Assembly: GCA_030062745.1 (NCBI GenBank)
Contig: CP099840.1
Span: forward strand, 9,973,033-10,037,032
Direction: 5' to 3'
DNA length: 64,000 nt
Source of the DNA: Capitulum mitella
Taxonomy: Eukaryota; Arthropoda; Thecostraca; Pollicipedomorpha; Pollicipedidae
Below, piece after piece: positions 1 to 11,710 of the stretch (the first letter of the stretch is position 1; every line of letters starts with the position of its first letter). The notes below the pieces were generated by a model. That model was not told the origin of the DNA and searched no databases. It saw nothing but the letters and a program-made list of their open reading frames with translations. The position numbers and the translations under genes were made by a program.

Positions 1-550
1 CCTCCGCACTTCAGCTCTCCAAACTGGCGTCCTTGGTGGCCTAACTCCAACCGGTGGCGTATTGCCGGTGTTGATGTCGAAATAGGCACGGTACGTTCCA
101 TCAAGCTCGCTATCAGAATTTGCAAAGACGCCCCGATACCCGTCCAACAGACTTCTAAGTCTTCGGCGACTGACCTCACTGACCTCCTCTGAAGTCAAAT
201 CAATCTGCACTCGCCCTATCGTGCCGATCTGCCGCTCTCTGCTGTGGCAATTTTGATGTCTTCAGTTTTCCCGAGGACTGAATGGATCTAAAGCAGACAT
301 GTGCCTGGATCCCGGTGGATTGGAGGTTGTCCCCGTTTTGTATGTACCTCCTCGATGACCTTGGTGGGTCACTGCGTCGTCTCGGAAAGGTCGTGTCTCT
401 CCGGAGAAAAGCGGTGCGCAGACGATGTAACACTTACCCTGGTCAGCTTAGAATCCGACGCAAAACGAGGATAACCTGCATTCCATCGGGATCCCGGAAC
501 ATGTCTGATCTCAAGTCGGACACGATCCGGCCCCAGATTTCCCATTAGAA
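1..550 (-). pseudogene. Gypsy-type Pol fragment: start of reverse transcriptase, runs off the left edge
   Basis: Reading the minus strand from about 210 down to 1 gives an open stretch with the connector that precedes the reverse transcriptase of Gypsy/Ty3 elements: RSLLDGYRGVFA, then an acidic patch, then FDINTGNTPPVG and a proline-rich VRPPRTPVWRAE. The family pattern is a 'L-Y-VFA' segment followed by 'I-TG-APP'. The RT catalytic core would lie beyond the window. Between 210 and 550 the reading frame is broken by stops, so this is a decayed copy. It probably belongs to the same element as the protease and Gag remnants at 2.0-3.8 kb, because strand and domain order agree. Family assignment is from motif resemblance only. 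Confidence 0.6.
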
Positions 551-2000
551 TCGGTATGCGGTTTTCCGCACCAGACTGAGCCGGGAACGACTACACCCTA
601 TTCTTGGCGGGTGGGGGGGGGGGGGGGTCGAATCTGCTCTCGGTTTTTTTTTTGTTTTCCAATTTCAGGGTTTTTCACGCGTATTCACGAAACTTGGTCA
701 CTTTCCTACCCATTTCCACGAACTGTGCAAGCATTTCGTAATTATATTTTGCTCAAGGGCCCAACTATGCTACGTTTCTTGGGAGGCACATCAGGCCACT
801 TTTGGACCTGTTGAAGGTAAATAAAAAAACTGTTATATAATGCTGTATACGTCGCAATATCATAATAATTGATATGATATTATTATGATATTGTATATAA
901 TAACTGTTTATAATGTCGTAACTGTAATATTGTAAATAACAATTACAGCATTACATTATACATACAAGTACAATAACACATACAATAATAATACAAACAT
1001 ACAATACATACAGTACATACACACATACATACAATACATACAACACATACAATACATACAATAAATAGTTGTAATACAACATTGTAGTGTAATGCTGTAA
1101 TATAGCAATAAAAATCAGTTCTATCCAAAAAAGGGTTTTTAAGATATAACTTAAAACTTCATGTGGATGTCTAGGTATATATCTGGGTAAGCATACAAAA
1201 ATAATTTTGTTAATTTTGGGTCAGTTCATAGGGTCATGTCAAGGTCGAAAATCAAAATCTGGTTTAATGCTAATAATTTTGCCGCTAACGTTCAAACCGC
1301 AAAACCAAAAACAGACATCACTAAAAGAGTGTCACCTACTTGCGTACCAAGTTTTAGGTTAGTATCAGGTCGGGTCACGGAGCTAAATTTCAGCGGGCGT
1401 ACCATATCGAATAAGTATTACCTGGAACTTTAGAAATAGTCCATTCAAATGATTGGAAACGTTTTCAAACAACATGAAATGCACTCAAGCTCACCCTACC
1501 TGACTCTAAGATCACTGAAGGCCATTTAAGACCAAAGGTCAAAGGCTGACCTGATGAACATGTGATCATGACAGTTCCTCTTTTTTCGTGTCCCTGGTGC
1601 CGCCTATACTAATATCATACAAAAAGTATTATACGATGTATACTTCTCAAGAATAACATGACCCATACACACTATGTGATTTTTCTTCTTAATTCAGTTG
1701 TTGAAAAAACAGTCCTCTCGTTTTCGAAACCGTGTGAACGCCATAACTTTTCTCCAAATTCCAAACTCACGGACTAGTGACAAAAACTCCATCCATCCAT
1801 TTCACTTGATTCACGCCAACTGCATCAAAATCGGTCCTTAAACAACATTATTATAACATGTCCAACACAACACCATTTTCAAGTTTTGCCCCCTTCAAGG
1901 CTTTGATTTTTTTTACAAAACACAGTTTACGTCGTGCTGAATCCATTGCCGTTTGTTACGATGAAATCGGATGTGTAGTTGTCCAGATCTCATGGTGGGA
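551..2000. other. AT-rich DNA interrupting the retroelement; no gene seen
   Basis: A G-run (about 611-628), an AT-rich hairpin-forming stretch (about 855-900) and ACATACAAT-type low-complexity DNA (about 960-1075) lie here, with no credible coding sequence. In an intact Gypsy Pol the protease and RT are only a few hundred bases apart. Here the protease motif (about 2430) and the RT start (about 210) are separated by more than 2 kb, so inserted DNA of roughly 1.4 kb is inferred. Confidence 0.4.
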
Positions 2001-2004
2001 GGGG

Positions 2005-2830
2005 GAGGGGGCGAATCAGCCTCCTCCGCCGAGTCAACGAAATGCCATATCGTCCCATCTCACGGGGATCAGGATCAAACACGGCATCTCGGGACGCCGA
2101 CTCGAAATCGTCAGCATGAGCGTATATGGCCCGTTCGGAATGCTCTAAGGTGAAGTCCAATGGGAACTAGGCGCACCGGTGTGCAACGTCGGCGCTTCTC
2201 CAACGGCACGCGGAAAGCCCCAAGAAGAAACACACCCTCGCTGCAGTCTACCTGGAAGAATTTAAACGTCTCCAGAACATCATTGCCAAGTATGGCAGGA
2301 CAGATAAAACCTCCACCATCAGCATATGAACGATATTTATCGCTGCTGGTCCGATCAGAATGTCTGCAGTCTACTGACATCCGGGACAGATGCCTACACG
2401 CAGGCGACCATGGCTCCCGTGTAAACCAACCACGTGCAATCCAGTTTCGCAATCCGACAACGGGTATGCAGGGAACGGACTTGAGGGCGATCAACTTGCG
2501 CCGGCAGGAGACGACGCACGTGTTTGGAGTCCTTGACCTCTAGTCTGGTTACTGTCAACCCCGTGGTAGTAACCCTCCCCAGTTTAACGCCTCGGGACAG
2601 TAATACTGTAGATGCCCAAAGTCTTGGTAACGCCCACAGACAACGGCGGCCGGCCGTCTCCAGTCGCGTGAGATGTGACCCTGCGCGCACTTCCTCTGCC
2701 GGTGGCCCAGAAAACCACACGTCCAACATCGTATCTGCCTATCTCGGAAACCGGGGCGGACTGGCCCGGGCGCCGTCCAGCCTGGCCCTACTACCCCGCT
2801 GTCCTCACCACGGGCGCTCACCTGCGGCTG
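2005..2830 (-). pseudogene. Gypsy-type Gag zinc knuckle and retropepsin remnant
   Basis: The minus strand encodes CWTCGFLGHRQRKC at about 2740, a perfect CX2CX4HX4C zinc knuckle of the retroelement Gag/nucleocapsid type. It is followed by a second, damaged knuckle, CGRYQDFGHLQYYC, in which the second Cys is Tyr. In another frame at about 2430 lies TWLVYTGAMV, which matches the retropepsin active-site pattern WLVDTGA but has Tyr in place of the catalytic Asp, followed closely by a stop. Gag, knuckle and protease are therefore in the expected order on the minus strand, but frameshifts and the lost Asp make the copy inactive. Confidence 0.65.
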
Positions 2831-2992
2831 ACCCTACCGGCTGACCTTGACCGGCCCACGTGGTGCCGCCGAGCTCCGCTGGGCCGACCATTGACCAATC
2901 CGCCCGGCCGCGGATGCCATACGGCCGCTGGCGGCAGCGCCGGCTGAGCCATCACATATTGGTCCCACTAAGGCGGGTATCTCAAAACCACA

Positions 2993-3152
2993 AGCGCAGC
3001 CAAGAGGGGGAGGGGGCGCCCCTTCCTTCGGCCCGCATTTTTTTAACCACTGCACATCGTATGCTCGGCAGGCAGGCAGGCAGGTTTTCGTATGATTTCC
3101 GTTCACAGTGAGCTCCTGCCCCTCCCCTTTTAAGAAAATCCTGGCTGCGCCG
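2993..3152 (-). mobile_element. Short dispersed element, 'GCGCAGCCAGGATTTTC' family, inserted in Gag
   Basis: About 160 bp with near-matching ends (GCGCAGCCAAGAGGGGGAGG at the left, AATCCTGGCTGCGCC at the right). Its interior resembles copies at 6.87, 12.2, 33.0 and 48.95 kb: a GCCCGCATTTTTT block, a CCAGCAG/GGCAGG block and a CACAGTGAGCTCC block. Retroelement Gag sequence continues on both sides, so it inserted into the older Gypsy copy. Size and inverted ends fit a non-autonomous DNA transposon (MITE); no coding capacity. Confidence 0.6.
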
Positions 3153-3783
3153 TGCTCAAAACGGCACGAGACAGCTTGGCTACCTCTTCACGAAGGTGGT
3201 CCACCAGCCCTTTCTCGGCACCGGAGCCTTCCACAATTTGCTAGATTCCTGACGGCAAGGGACTAACAGCTTCTTCAATTTGTTTCGCCTGCATCAGCAT
3301 CTTATATACGTCCATGCCAGAGTAACCGCAGACGTAACTGTGCTGCCACCTCGGATGATGCCCTCCAAAAACCGGCTTTTGAACAGTGCGACTCCAACAG
3401 GCGTATCGGGCTCCAAGCCCGGGAATGCACCACGAAACAGAGAGTAACTCTGAAAGGAACCATCCATATGTTTCGGAGGGCTGCTAACGTCGCTGATGCA
3501 ACCGATCCTGGTACCAGCGCTGGGGCAGACCGAACTCCCGACGCAGCGCCGACTTCAGACTCCGAACGTCCCCCGTGTCGTCGTCTGATAGCGCGTCCAT
3601 CACCGACATCTGCGAACCAAGGCCGAAAAGACCCTTCCCCACTGCCTTCTTGTCATCCCCCACCGCCAAGCGATAGACATCCAAAGACCGCAAAAAACCT
3701 TCCAGTTCTTCCCAACCACTCCACGTTAATTTCTGGTTTCGTTCCATTTTGCACCCCTGAAACCGCTGCCACCAGTGCCAGGT
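3153..3783 (-). pseudogene. Gypsy-type Gag remnant
   Basis: From about 3747 downwards the minus strand reads MERNQKLTWSGWEELEGFLR, then a central region with RREFGLPQRWYQDRL. After frameshifts come a segment containing ALFKSRFLEGIIRGG and one ending in KMLMQAKQIEEAVSPLP. The pattern of an arginine/leucine-rich core, a 'RFLEG' block and a later 'A-K-EEA' helix is typical of Ty3/Gypsy Gag capsid regions. Stops and frame changes are present, so no intact protein is made. It sits upstream, in the sense of transcription, of the zinc knuckle and protease remnants, as expected for gag-pol. The reading frame also runs on into the (GA)n tract next door as an Arg-Glu repeat. Confidence 0.5.
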
Positions 3784-3784
3784 T

Positions 3785-3932
<148 letters not shown>

Positions 3933-6127
3933 CAGCGGCGACAAGACTGGCGGAAGACTGGCGTCCCGTTCACCGCTGACTGGTGGGCCGACCGGTCACA
4001 GAGGCGCGTTCAAGCGGGCATTCCGATGGTTCCACTAATACCAGACTGTATCACAATACATTAACCTTCGCCCTGGTCCAAGTCGGCTGACCAGTTGCTC
4101 AGCCGAAATCCAGCAACCTGATTTGCCAATGGGCGCCGAATGACCCTGCAGTCGGTGAGCCCCTAAGCCCCAATAACCAACCAACCAACCAATTTGCCAA
4201 AAATCTATGACGCAATGGTACGTCACGGAATGTGACGCCACACCTCTGCGGACAAAAGCCTAGCTCTGCACCTCGTCAGCAATGGGTGCAGGGCAGAAAT
4301 TTTGTCAGCGGATGCCAGATCCGTTGTCTGTGACAACTGTAATGCAGAATCTTTGGCTAACCCCATATCTGAGTTGCCATGGTAGCACAGCATGTGACTG
4401 TTCTGTAGCTCATCTGCCAAGACAGCCACTGCTGGTGACTTGTCAGCTGGCGTGACACACAACTGTCAGCTGAAAAAAGTGCCAACATTCTCCTGCTGAA
4501 ACCTAGAATGTCAGCCAACTTGGACCAGGGCCCAATTTGCTGCTACAGTGCCATGTGATTGCTGCTCAATCACAAATTTGCTGCTACAGTGCCAATTTTA
4601 GGGGCAAATGACTGGGAGAGGAGGGAAACAGTGCAGGCAGCCACAAACTCAGGGACCAGTAAGGTCCTGACTCAATACTTATCTAGAGGCATGCTGTGCA
4701 GGCCCTGATATTAACCTCAGGATCAATGACTTGCAAAATTTGAAGGGCTGGATGATTTAGAAACCAACACTGTTTACCCATCACTTCAGCCTTAGGAGTC
4801 TACAGTTTCAGTTTTGGTTTGATCCCACTTCTGGGGAATATTTGTATAATGACATCAAACTGATGGGATCCTCATGAACACTTTCAGTTCCATGCACAAA
4901 TATTTTATATTTCATAAAATAATATAACAAAGTACAGAGAGGAATCTGACAGTTGTGCACAGCCTCCAGATATTTTATAAATGGGCATAATGATGGTATG
5001 TGCAATTAGAGTTAACATCCAATATCTGCCATACTTTCAGAGATGCAGCCAAGAGGGAGGCATTCCCTGCTGAGCCAAGCAGTCTATGCTAGATATTTAT
5101 TTTGCAGGGTTGCAGAATAGTGATAATATATCAGTTGCAAAAGCACACATTTTTATTTCCATTAAGTATGAGGTAATTTGCATATTACTTTATTATATTA
5201 TTACATATTATTATAATTTGCATAAAACTGCAGCTTTTCCTATAATTTCAATATCTGCCAGCAGCGTATCATCCAATTTGGCATTCCTCCTTCCCTGGGA
5301 AAAATCCTGGCTACGTGCCTGCATCCTTTTTTAGGGAACATCAAGATTCTGTACAGGTAAATGCTGATCCATAGAATAAGGCAGTATAGTCTTTCTTTCA
5401 CATACTGTTTCAAAAACCAGCTATTCTGGGCTGATAAGAGCTTATGAGCCCCTCTGTTGTCAACACATCATCCCTAAGCCAATTTCAGTGACATCTTGAT
5501 CATCACTGGCACTACCTTCTACTTTTCCCTCCAGCCTAGAAAAACATATGTGCCCTTCTTCAGCTAGCTACAATGGGGACACAGATGTATGGCATGACCT
5601 TTAAAATTCCTATCATGTAATGTAATGTTAAGCCAAAATCATGCAGCCTGCATACACTTACATATTGATTTCTGCCCCTTTTCTGATTTCATACTATCTT
5701 TCCATTCATTTTAACATGGATAATTTTGGTTTTGAAAAAGTTTGCTATAAGTCTTGGAAAATGGAGGGGACAAAAGACATGATGGCCACAGGTTTCCAGG
5801 CAAAAAGTAGGCCATGATGGCCACACAACACATTTTCACCAAGGGCCTATTTTCTGGAAAAACAGCATAAATAGTGCAAAAATCATACAACAGATGGTAT
5901 TAAGGCAAGTGCTTGTGGTCCAGCACTACATAATATTACTCCACAGTGAAGAAAGTGAAAAATAACATAAAATAATATAGTGAATCCATTTGCCACTGAC
6001 TGCCACACCACTTCTCTGACTGGCTTCTGCTGGGATTCTCTGGGAATAAAGTCAAAAGGGCAATTTCCAAGGATGAGGTATTTGGGCTTTATGACATCAT
6101 CAGTATAACTTAACTTATTGAATAATA

Positions 6128-6215
6128 CACAAAATTAACAAGAAACCTAACCTAAATCAACCAAACCTAACCTAACCTAACCTGACCTAACCTAACCTAA
6201 CTCAACCTAACCTAG
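6128..6215. repeat. Interstitial telomere-like (CCTAA)n tract, degenerate
   Basis: Repeated AACCTAACCTAAC with scattered substitutions. CCTAA/TTAGG is the standard arthropod telomeric unit. Here it is interstitial. Confidence 0.8.
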
Positions 6216-6407
6216 CCTATTTGGACATGCAACCTAACATATGTTTACAAGATGCAAAGTCCAAACACACCCTTTATTGGCCTGTGGCCTCTAGTATCCT
6301 ATAATGTGCCACTGGCACAGGGTTGCACCTTCAGCACAACATTGGGCCCATGAGCATCCCTCTATCAGCTTGTGGCCTTTGATCTCATTTACTGATGATG
6401 TCATCAG

Positions 6408-6460
6408 ACATTACACATAGGGTGTCCTTCAAGCATTCAAGGACACCCTATGTGTAATGT
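6408..6460. repeat. 22-bp inverted repeat with 9-nt loop
   Basis: Left arm 6408-6429 begins ACATTACACATAGGG and the right arm 6439-6460 is its exact reverse complement, leaving the loop CAAGCATTC. It could form a stable hairpin or cruciform. No gene abuts it. Confidence 0.85.
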
Positions 6461-6860
6461 GTAAATACCCTATACCATCAGTAAGGCAGTGTAAACAAGA
6501 TGGCACCACCAATTTCAGTCTGAATTATAACTCCATTCCATTCAGAAACCATCCTGTTAGTTCATAGGAAATTTTGTGCTCTTCCACATCTTATATATCG
6601 CAAAAATGGTCAGCAAAAGGTGCATATGTGACATATTGCTGTCATGGCCCTGACAGCCCCTTTCTCTATCTGATACTATGGATAGGGTTGCCTTTTCCTA
6701 TGAGTGTTTCTACACTTGTAATGTTTACTGAGCACCCTCACAGCTCCGCGAATTTAAGACCGAATCTTACAAAGTGAACATCCACAGCGATCTGGAGTGC
6801 CCAGCATGTTGTTAAGGTGGGGCCCCATCCATTCAAAATGTGAAATCCTGCAATTTATGT

Positions 6861-7003
6861 AGGGGCGCAGCCAGGATTTTCTTACGGGGGAGCTCAGTGT
6901 ACACTGAAATCATGGGAAAAACCGCGTGCTGGGAAGACCATGTGCAATGGTTTTCGCGAAAAACGCGGACCTGGGGGGGCCTGGGCCCACCTTTGGCTGC
7001 ACG
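6861..7003 (+). mobile_element. Short dispersed element, 'GCGCAGCCAGGATTTTC' family
   Basis: Starts GGGGCGCAGCCAGGATTTTC and ends near CACCTTTGGCTGCACG, giving imperfect inverted ends. Interior GGGGGAGCTCAGTG and a late GGGGGGCCTGGGCCCACC block match the other copies when they are reverse-complemented. About 143 bp, non-coding. Confidence 0.6.
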
Positions 7004-7486
7004 TGTTAATTCATGCTTTCCAATCTTAAAATATAACCCCACACTAACGTACCGCCTTCTCTCCACGTGTACCGGCAATGTTGTGCACCGGGAATGTAAC
7101 TCTAAAGTTATAATTGGGCCGAAAACGTCCCCAGGAACTCAATAAAATAGCTCAACTAATAATGATATTGGCATTTGTTTCTTTTCAAAGGGATGTTGAT
7201 AAAAACACAAAAATTATCTTTATCCTGGACATGCTGAAAAACTGTATTAATTCGAAGAAAAGACTTATATGTTTCGCATTGCTCAACATTGCGCAGAACC
7301 TTGTTGCCCAACAAGCAAATGAGAATAAATGACATAGTGATGTAACTTCTGCGAAATTATGTTTTTTCGGTTATAGAAACGCATGAGTTGTGATGAAAAT
7401 TCCCAGATTGAAAAACTTATTTTGATCTCGGACAACTTTTTGTCCAAAATGTACGAAATAGTTTATAGCATTGGTAGTGTTATGTC

Positions 7487-7526
7487 TGCTCTATTTCTCT
7501 CGTATCCGACTCGCAGAAGCGAAAAG
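7487..7526 (+). other. FAU: Probable FAU 5' non-coding exon (TOP-like start) and splice donor
   Basis: The FAU start codon at 11711 lies only 10 bases inside an exon whose 5' side is a splice acceptor (GGTTGCAG at 11693-11700), so an upstream non-coding exon is needed. The best candidate is here: a pyrimidine-rich CTATTTCTCTCG, typical of the TOP start of ribosomal-protein mRNAs, then CGACTCGCAGAAGCGAAAAG and a strong donor GTGAGT at 7527. CpG frequency is high up to this point and drops downstream within the proposed intron. The start site itself is a guess within about 15 bases. Confidence 0.4.
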
Positions 7527-7841
7527 GTGAGTTTGGGAAGCTTCGGGTGATGCATGGGTTTTAGGGCCGTTTTCTTTGAAGAAGAGGTATATGTTGAAAT
7601 TTTGAGTAGTTTTGGCATCCACTGGGGATTCATGGGTGGCGTCGTCGCGCTGTTTACTGTCTGAGCGTTATGTTGTCATGCGCAATATTTGCCTACTTGC
7701 ATGTGAGCTATGAGCGTTGTGTACCTTCCTCATTTCCAGTGCCTTTCACTCAAGTGATTCTCTTGAGCAGCTTGTGGGGCTTTGGAGGTTTCATTAAAGG
7801 TCATGTATTACGGTAATCCTTTAGAAGCGCGCGCCATAAAC

Positions 7842-8150
7842 CAAGCACACTGGATGACACATATACGGCGCGCGTGGCAAAAGGAGACGTCAGCTGTTGC
7901 AAGAAACAACAACATTATGCACTGGAGCTCCAGGTCGTGTATCACCTACTATTCGCTAACCTAACCTAACCTAACCTAACCTTACCTAACCTAACCTGAC
8001 CTAACCTAACCTAACCTACTGTGTAAAACAAGAGCAAATAGTAGGTGATCTACGACCCGGAGCTCCAGTGCATAATGTTGTTGTTTCTTGCAACAGCTGA
8101 CGTCTTTCCTTTTTGCGCGCTGGCCGTATATGTGTCATCCAGTGTGCTTG
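7842..8150. mobile_element. Foldback element: about 115-bp inverted arms around a (CCTAA)n core
   Basis: Left arm 7842-7956 and right arm 8033-8150 are near-perfect reverse complements: CAAGCACACTGGATGACAC at the left pairs with GTGTCATCCAGTGTGCTTG at the right, and CACTGGAGCTCCAGG-type inner blocks also match. Between them lies CCTAA repeat DNA (7957-8020). This is a MITE-like or foldback structure whose loop is telomere-type repeat. No coding capacity. It lies in the proposed first intron of FAU. Confidence 0.85.
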
Positions 8151-8159
8151 TTTTTGTTT

Positions 8160-11100
8160 GTTTCTTAAGGCATTGCCATCTTTGTATTATTTTTTCAGCA
8201 TTCAAGCTAGTCACACACCTGCTGCAGTGTTTTGTGTCCACAGCTGGCAATGATAGTCAACTTGTGCTGTACTTTAATTAAAAGTATGTGCTATGGCTGT
8301 ACTGTTTTGTGCAACTCTCTTATTAGAGAAATTACAACACTTTTCCTACTGTGAGATAGTTTCCCAGAATGATTAAGCTTGTGTAGGGAAATGACTACCA
8401 GCCATAAATGAGTTTATACTCTGAATCACTGAATTACATCCCTAAAACCATTGAAAATTCTGCTTGGATAAAGATCAGTGAAACTCTGTACCCTCATCAC
8501 TAAAGAGGTAAAAGCTGACCAAGAAGTAGGTCTGCATATGCATTGTTTTATACTTATCTCAGTAATATGGCTTGTGTTGAGCATTATATGCGTATTGGTA
8601 ACAGTTTAGCATAAGTGTTGATTATTTTCCTACCATGTCTACAATTCTGTAATTTTTCCACTCTGGCACTCTAGCACAAACTGAACTTTGGAACACTGCT
8701 GTGAAGTGTTCAGTGGTACCATGTCATTTGAGTTGAATAAAAATTGCATGATACCTGCCTAGTTTGCAAAGGATGGCAAGAGGCATAAGAGGTTGGACAT
8801 GGTTTGCCTGTTTTCTATACTGGCTGACACTAAGTTTCTGTAATTTTGTGTATGGCTCAGCCCCTGATGGGCCCATTTTAACCCACCCATAAAAACAAAG
8901 AAATATGATTATAAGCAACTTCTTCCACTTTCAGAGATTCATGTGTGTTGATGCAGGTTTTGTGCTACACACACTGCATGATGCTAGTTGTATGCTTTGT
9001 ACCATCCAAAAACTCATACTGCACCAGGCACTGTCACTTTTTGCGCATGCCCATAAGGACTAGATCAGACTGGATAACTGCCTTGTCAGTGAACTATACC
9101 TGCTACTGCTCAGCTCTTGTGCCAGGGTTTTGTTGAGCATTATGTGCTCATTGCTGCCATTTTTATCTTGGCTGTGCTTGGGACCAGGGCCTACATTACC
9201 AGCTAATGGCTGTGATATCAAAACAGTAGGTGAGTTTTTTGCATTAATGTATTTACAAGCATAAGTAGGTATGGATGCATTTGATGTAACATTGAGTCAA
9301 ATATTAATGCAGGTAATAGACCAGAAAAGAAGAGATTGGTTTGATACCAGATAGAGGCATCCAACTGATTGCTTGTTGCTGACATCCTTGTCATTGTTGT
9401 AAATGAGATAAATGTCTTATAATCTAAACTTGTCAAAATTAGATTCTGAGATCATGTGAGATATTTTGTTGGATATAAATTACAGTACTCATGTAAACTC
9501 AGCTTTGCAGGTTCTGTGGTTGGAAGTAAGCATATTTCTAGGAATTGCTGTGGGTCATCAGCCCCCCAATGTGTTGCAGGTTTTTGAAAAGCTGCATAAC
9601 TAATCAGGATAATCCAATCACATGAGACAAATGTGCACCGTCTGATTTAAAGCATGTATCATATAGCATGTATCAGAGGAGTGTTTGCCAAGGCCTGTTT
9701 TTCTCAGGAACTGTGTAGGTAACTTAACAGCAAATCAGAGCATCAGAGCAATATTTGGCTGACAAGCCTTTTTATAGTGCAAGTCTCCTAACTTCAGTCC
9801 CATGTCTGTTGCATGAAGGATGGGAATGGCATCTCTTTTTTATGCAGTGTGAGTGTACTTGTAGTAGCAGGTAATGTTTTGTCTCATGATGGAGTGGTGG
9901 GTGGCTGTTCTGTTTGGATGAGCTGCACTGGTAACCCAGTCCTGCATGGGTAAGCTGCTTTGATAACCTCAGATCACAGACATGTTATTGTGACCATTGG
10001 GAGTTGTCATGTTTTAAGAAAATAGTGAATATTCATTGTGTACTCTGATGTACTTTAGGCTGTTGTCTAAATCCTGGACTAACCACTTAGCATAACCACA
10101 AACCACATGACTGCCCAGTAACCAGCACCCAGACCAATCACCACATAGCAGCATACCTATTTCCATGTGGATTTTGTTTCCAATCCATGGGGAATGTTGC
10201 AATTTGGCCCCATGAGATCTGCCAATCTACTGGAGTGATCTTGACAAAAGAGGGCCCAAAGGAAAGCTTGTAATTTGAACTAACTCCTTGGGTGAGTAAA
10301 AGTAGCAAAATTCATCATTAGCAGCTCCAGGATGGCAGAGAAGGGCAAACTGACAGTCTTTGTCTGCTGGGAGAAGATAATGCAAGCACTGCTTGTGGCT
10401 GATATTTATGTTTTTGCATCTAGTTACAAGAAATCCCTAGAAACAATTTCTAGAGCAGTGGCAGGTACAAAATCTGATGCTTAGGGAGTATTTATCAACA
10501 AGCTTTTTGGTTATCATTTACTCAGTTTTGTGAGATTGACTGGGCTAGTTTCAATGTCTTTGTGTCAGATGATGTTGCATTGTGTAAGGAACATCAGTAA
10601 CTGACCCAGGAAACCAAACTAACATGTAATTGTAATCCATTGAAACTATCCCTGGTGTGCTCATTGGACCAAATCACAATTCCTGTTTCCTTCTTCTGCT
10701 CCTTGTTTTTCCTGGACCTACACCTGCTCATGCATGTACAAGTGTATATTTTATATGCATTTGCTGTAAATGCTGGTTTTGGGATCTTTGGCAGCAATAC
10801 TATGGTATCAAAAAACAAGCTATTCCTTGTTTTCAGTATGAAGAACCCATATACACATGTTGTTGCTTTACTGCCATAAGACTCTCTGCATCCATCCTTG
10901 GCAGTCTAGAAACACTTAAGACTGGATGGTCAGTTAGCATAGATGTCACTCATTGAAATTATAGCAATGATAAATAGTAGTGGAGAAGTTGAGCAGCATC
11001 ATGATATAAATACGCAAGCCTGTATCCAAAATAACAGTAAAAATGGTCTGTTGAGCCTCTCTGAAAGGCATCTTGGGGATGTTGTTGTTTGATGTAGGAT

Positions 11101-11690
11101 GTTACATTTTGATGTAAGGTGAAGAATAGATAGGTAGGAAAACTCACAAAATTTCAGCATGATTGCTGAAATGGTTTGGTATTGGTGCTGGAGGAACTTC
11201 TGTGCTGATTGTTCCCTCTCCCTTCCCCACATGAAAATTAGGCTAACAAAGTTGAGCCCCATTTTTGTTGCATGCATTTATGCCTCCTGTAATAAATTGG
11301 ATCAACCACTTGTCTCGTTGTTGTGCGCCCTGCCGCAAGTGTGATGTCGTATGTGAAAGGAGATCTTCACCTGGCACTATTAGATTCTAAATCTTTCACT
11401 TAATGCCCATTAGCTCCTCCTGTGCTTTCAAACTTTGTGCATCATGCATGCCAGTTGCTTCATCACAGTGAGCAATGAGTGATGATGGAGAGTAATGGGT
11501 GTATTTACATGATATGAGCAGTAACTGTGAATGTGACTGGTTTTGTCTCATGGGGAGGTAGTGATGTTACCATTTTCATTGTTGGCAATCGAACCATAGC
11601 ATTGGCCATGTTTCAGGAGGTACACTGGCATTTAGTCTGAGAAGAAACAGTCATCAGTGGTAATTGTTCACCAGCAGACTGACAGTTTCT
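8160..11690. other. CpG-poor DNA, probable first intron of FAU
   Basis: About 3.5 kb without recognisable exons, repeats of named type or RNA genes. CG dinucleotides are scarce and TG/CA are common. It ends in a splice acceptor at 11700. The interpretation as intron depends on the proposed non-coding exon at 7.5 kb. Confidence 0.4.
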
Positions 11691-11710
11691 CTGGTTGCAG
11701 ATACGCCACC

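Larger units (their letters stand above)
4060..6560. other. Gene-free CpG-poor stretch
   Basis: No exon with coding character is visible. From about 4450 to 6560 the dinucleotide CG is rare while TG and CA are common, unlike the CpG-rich DNA to the left and right. This resembles the introns of FAU and SMPD2 in the same window, so it could be intronic DNA of a gene whose exons were missed. A possible decayed copy of the short dispersed family lies at about 5042-5320 (GATGCAGCCAAGAGGGAGG ... AAAATCCTGGCTACGTGCC). Confidence 0.35.
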
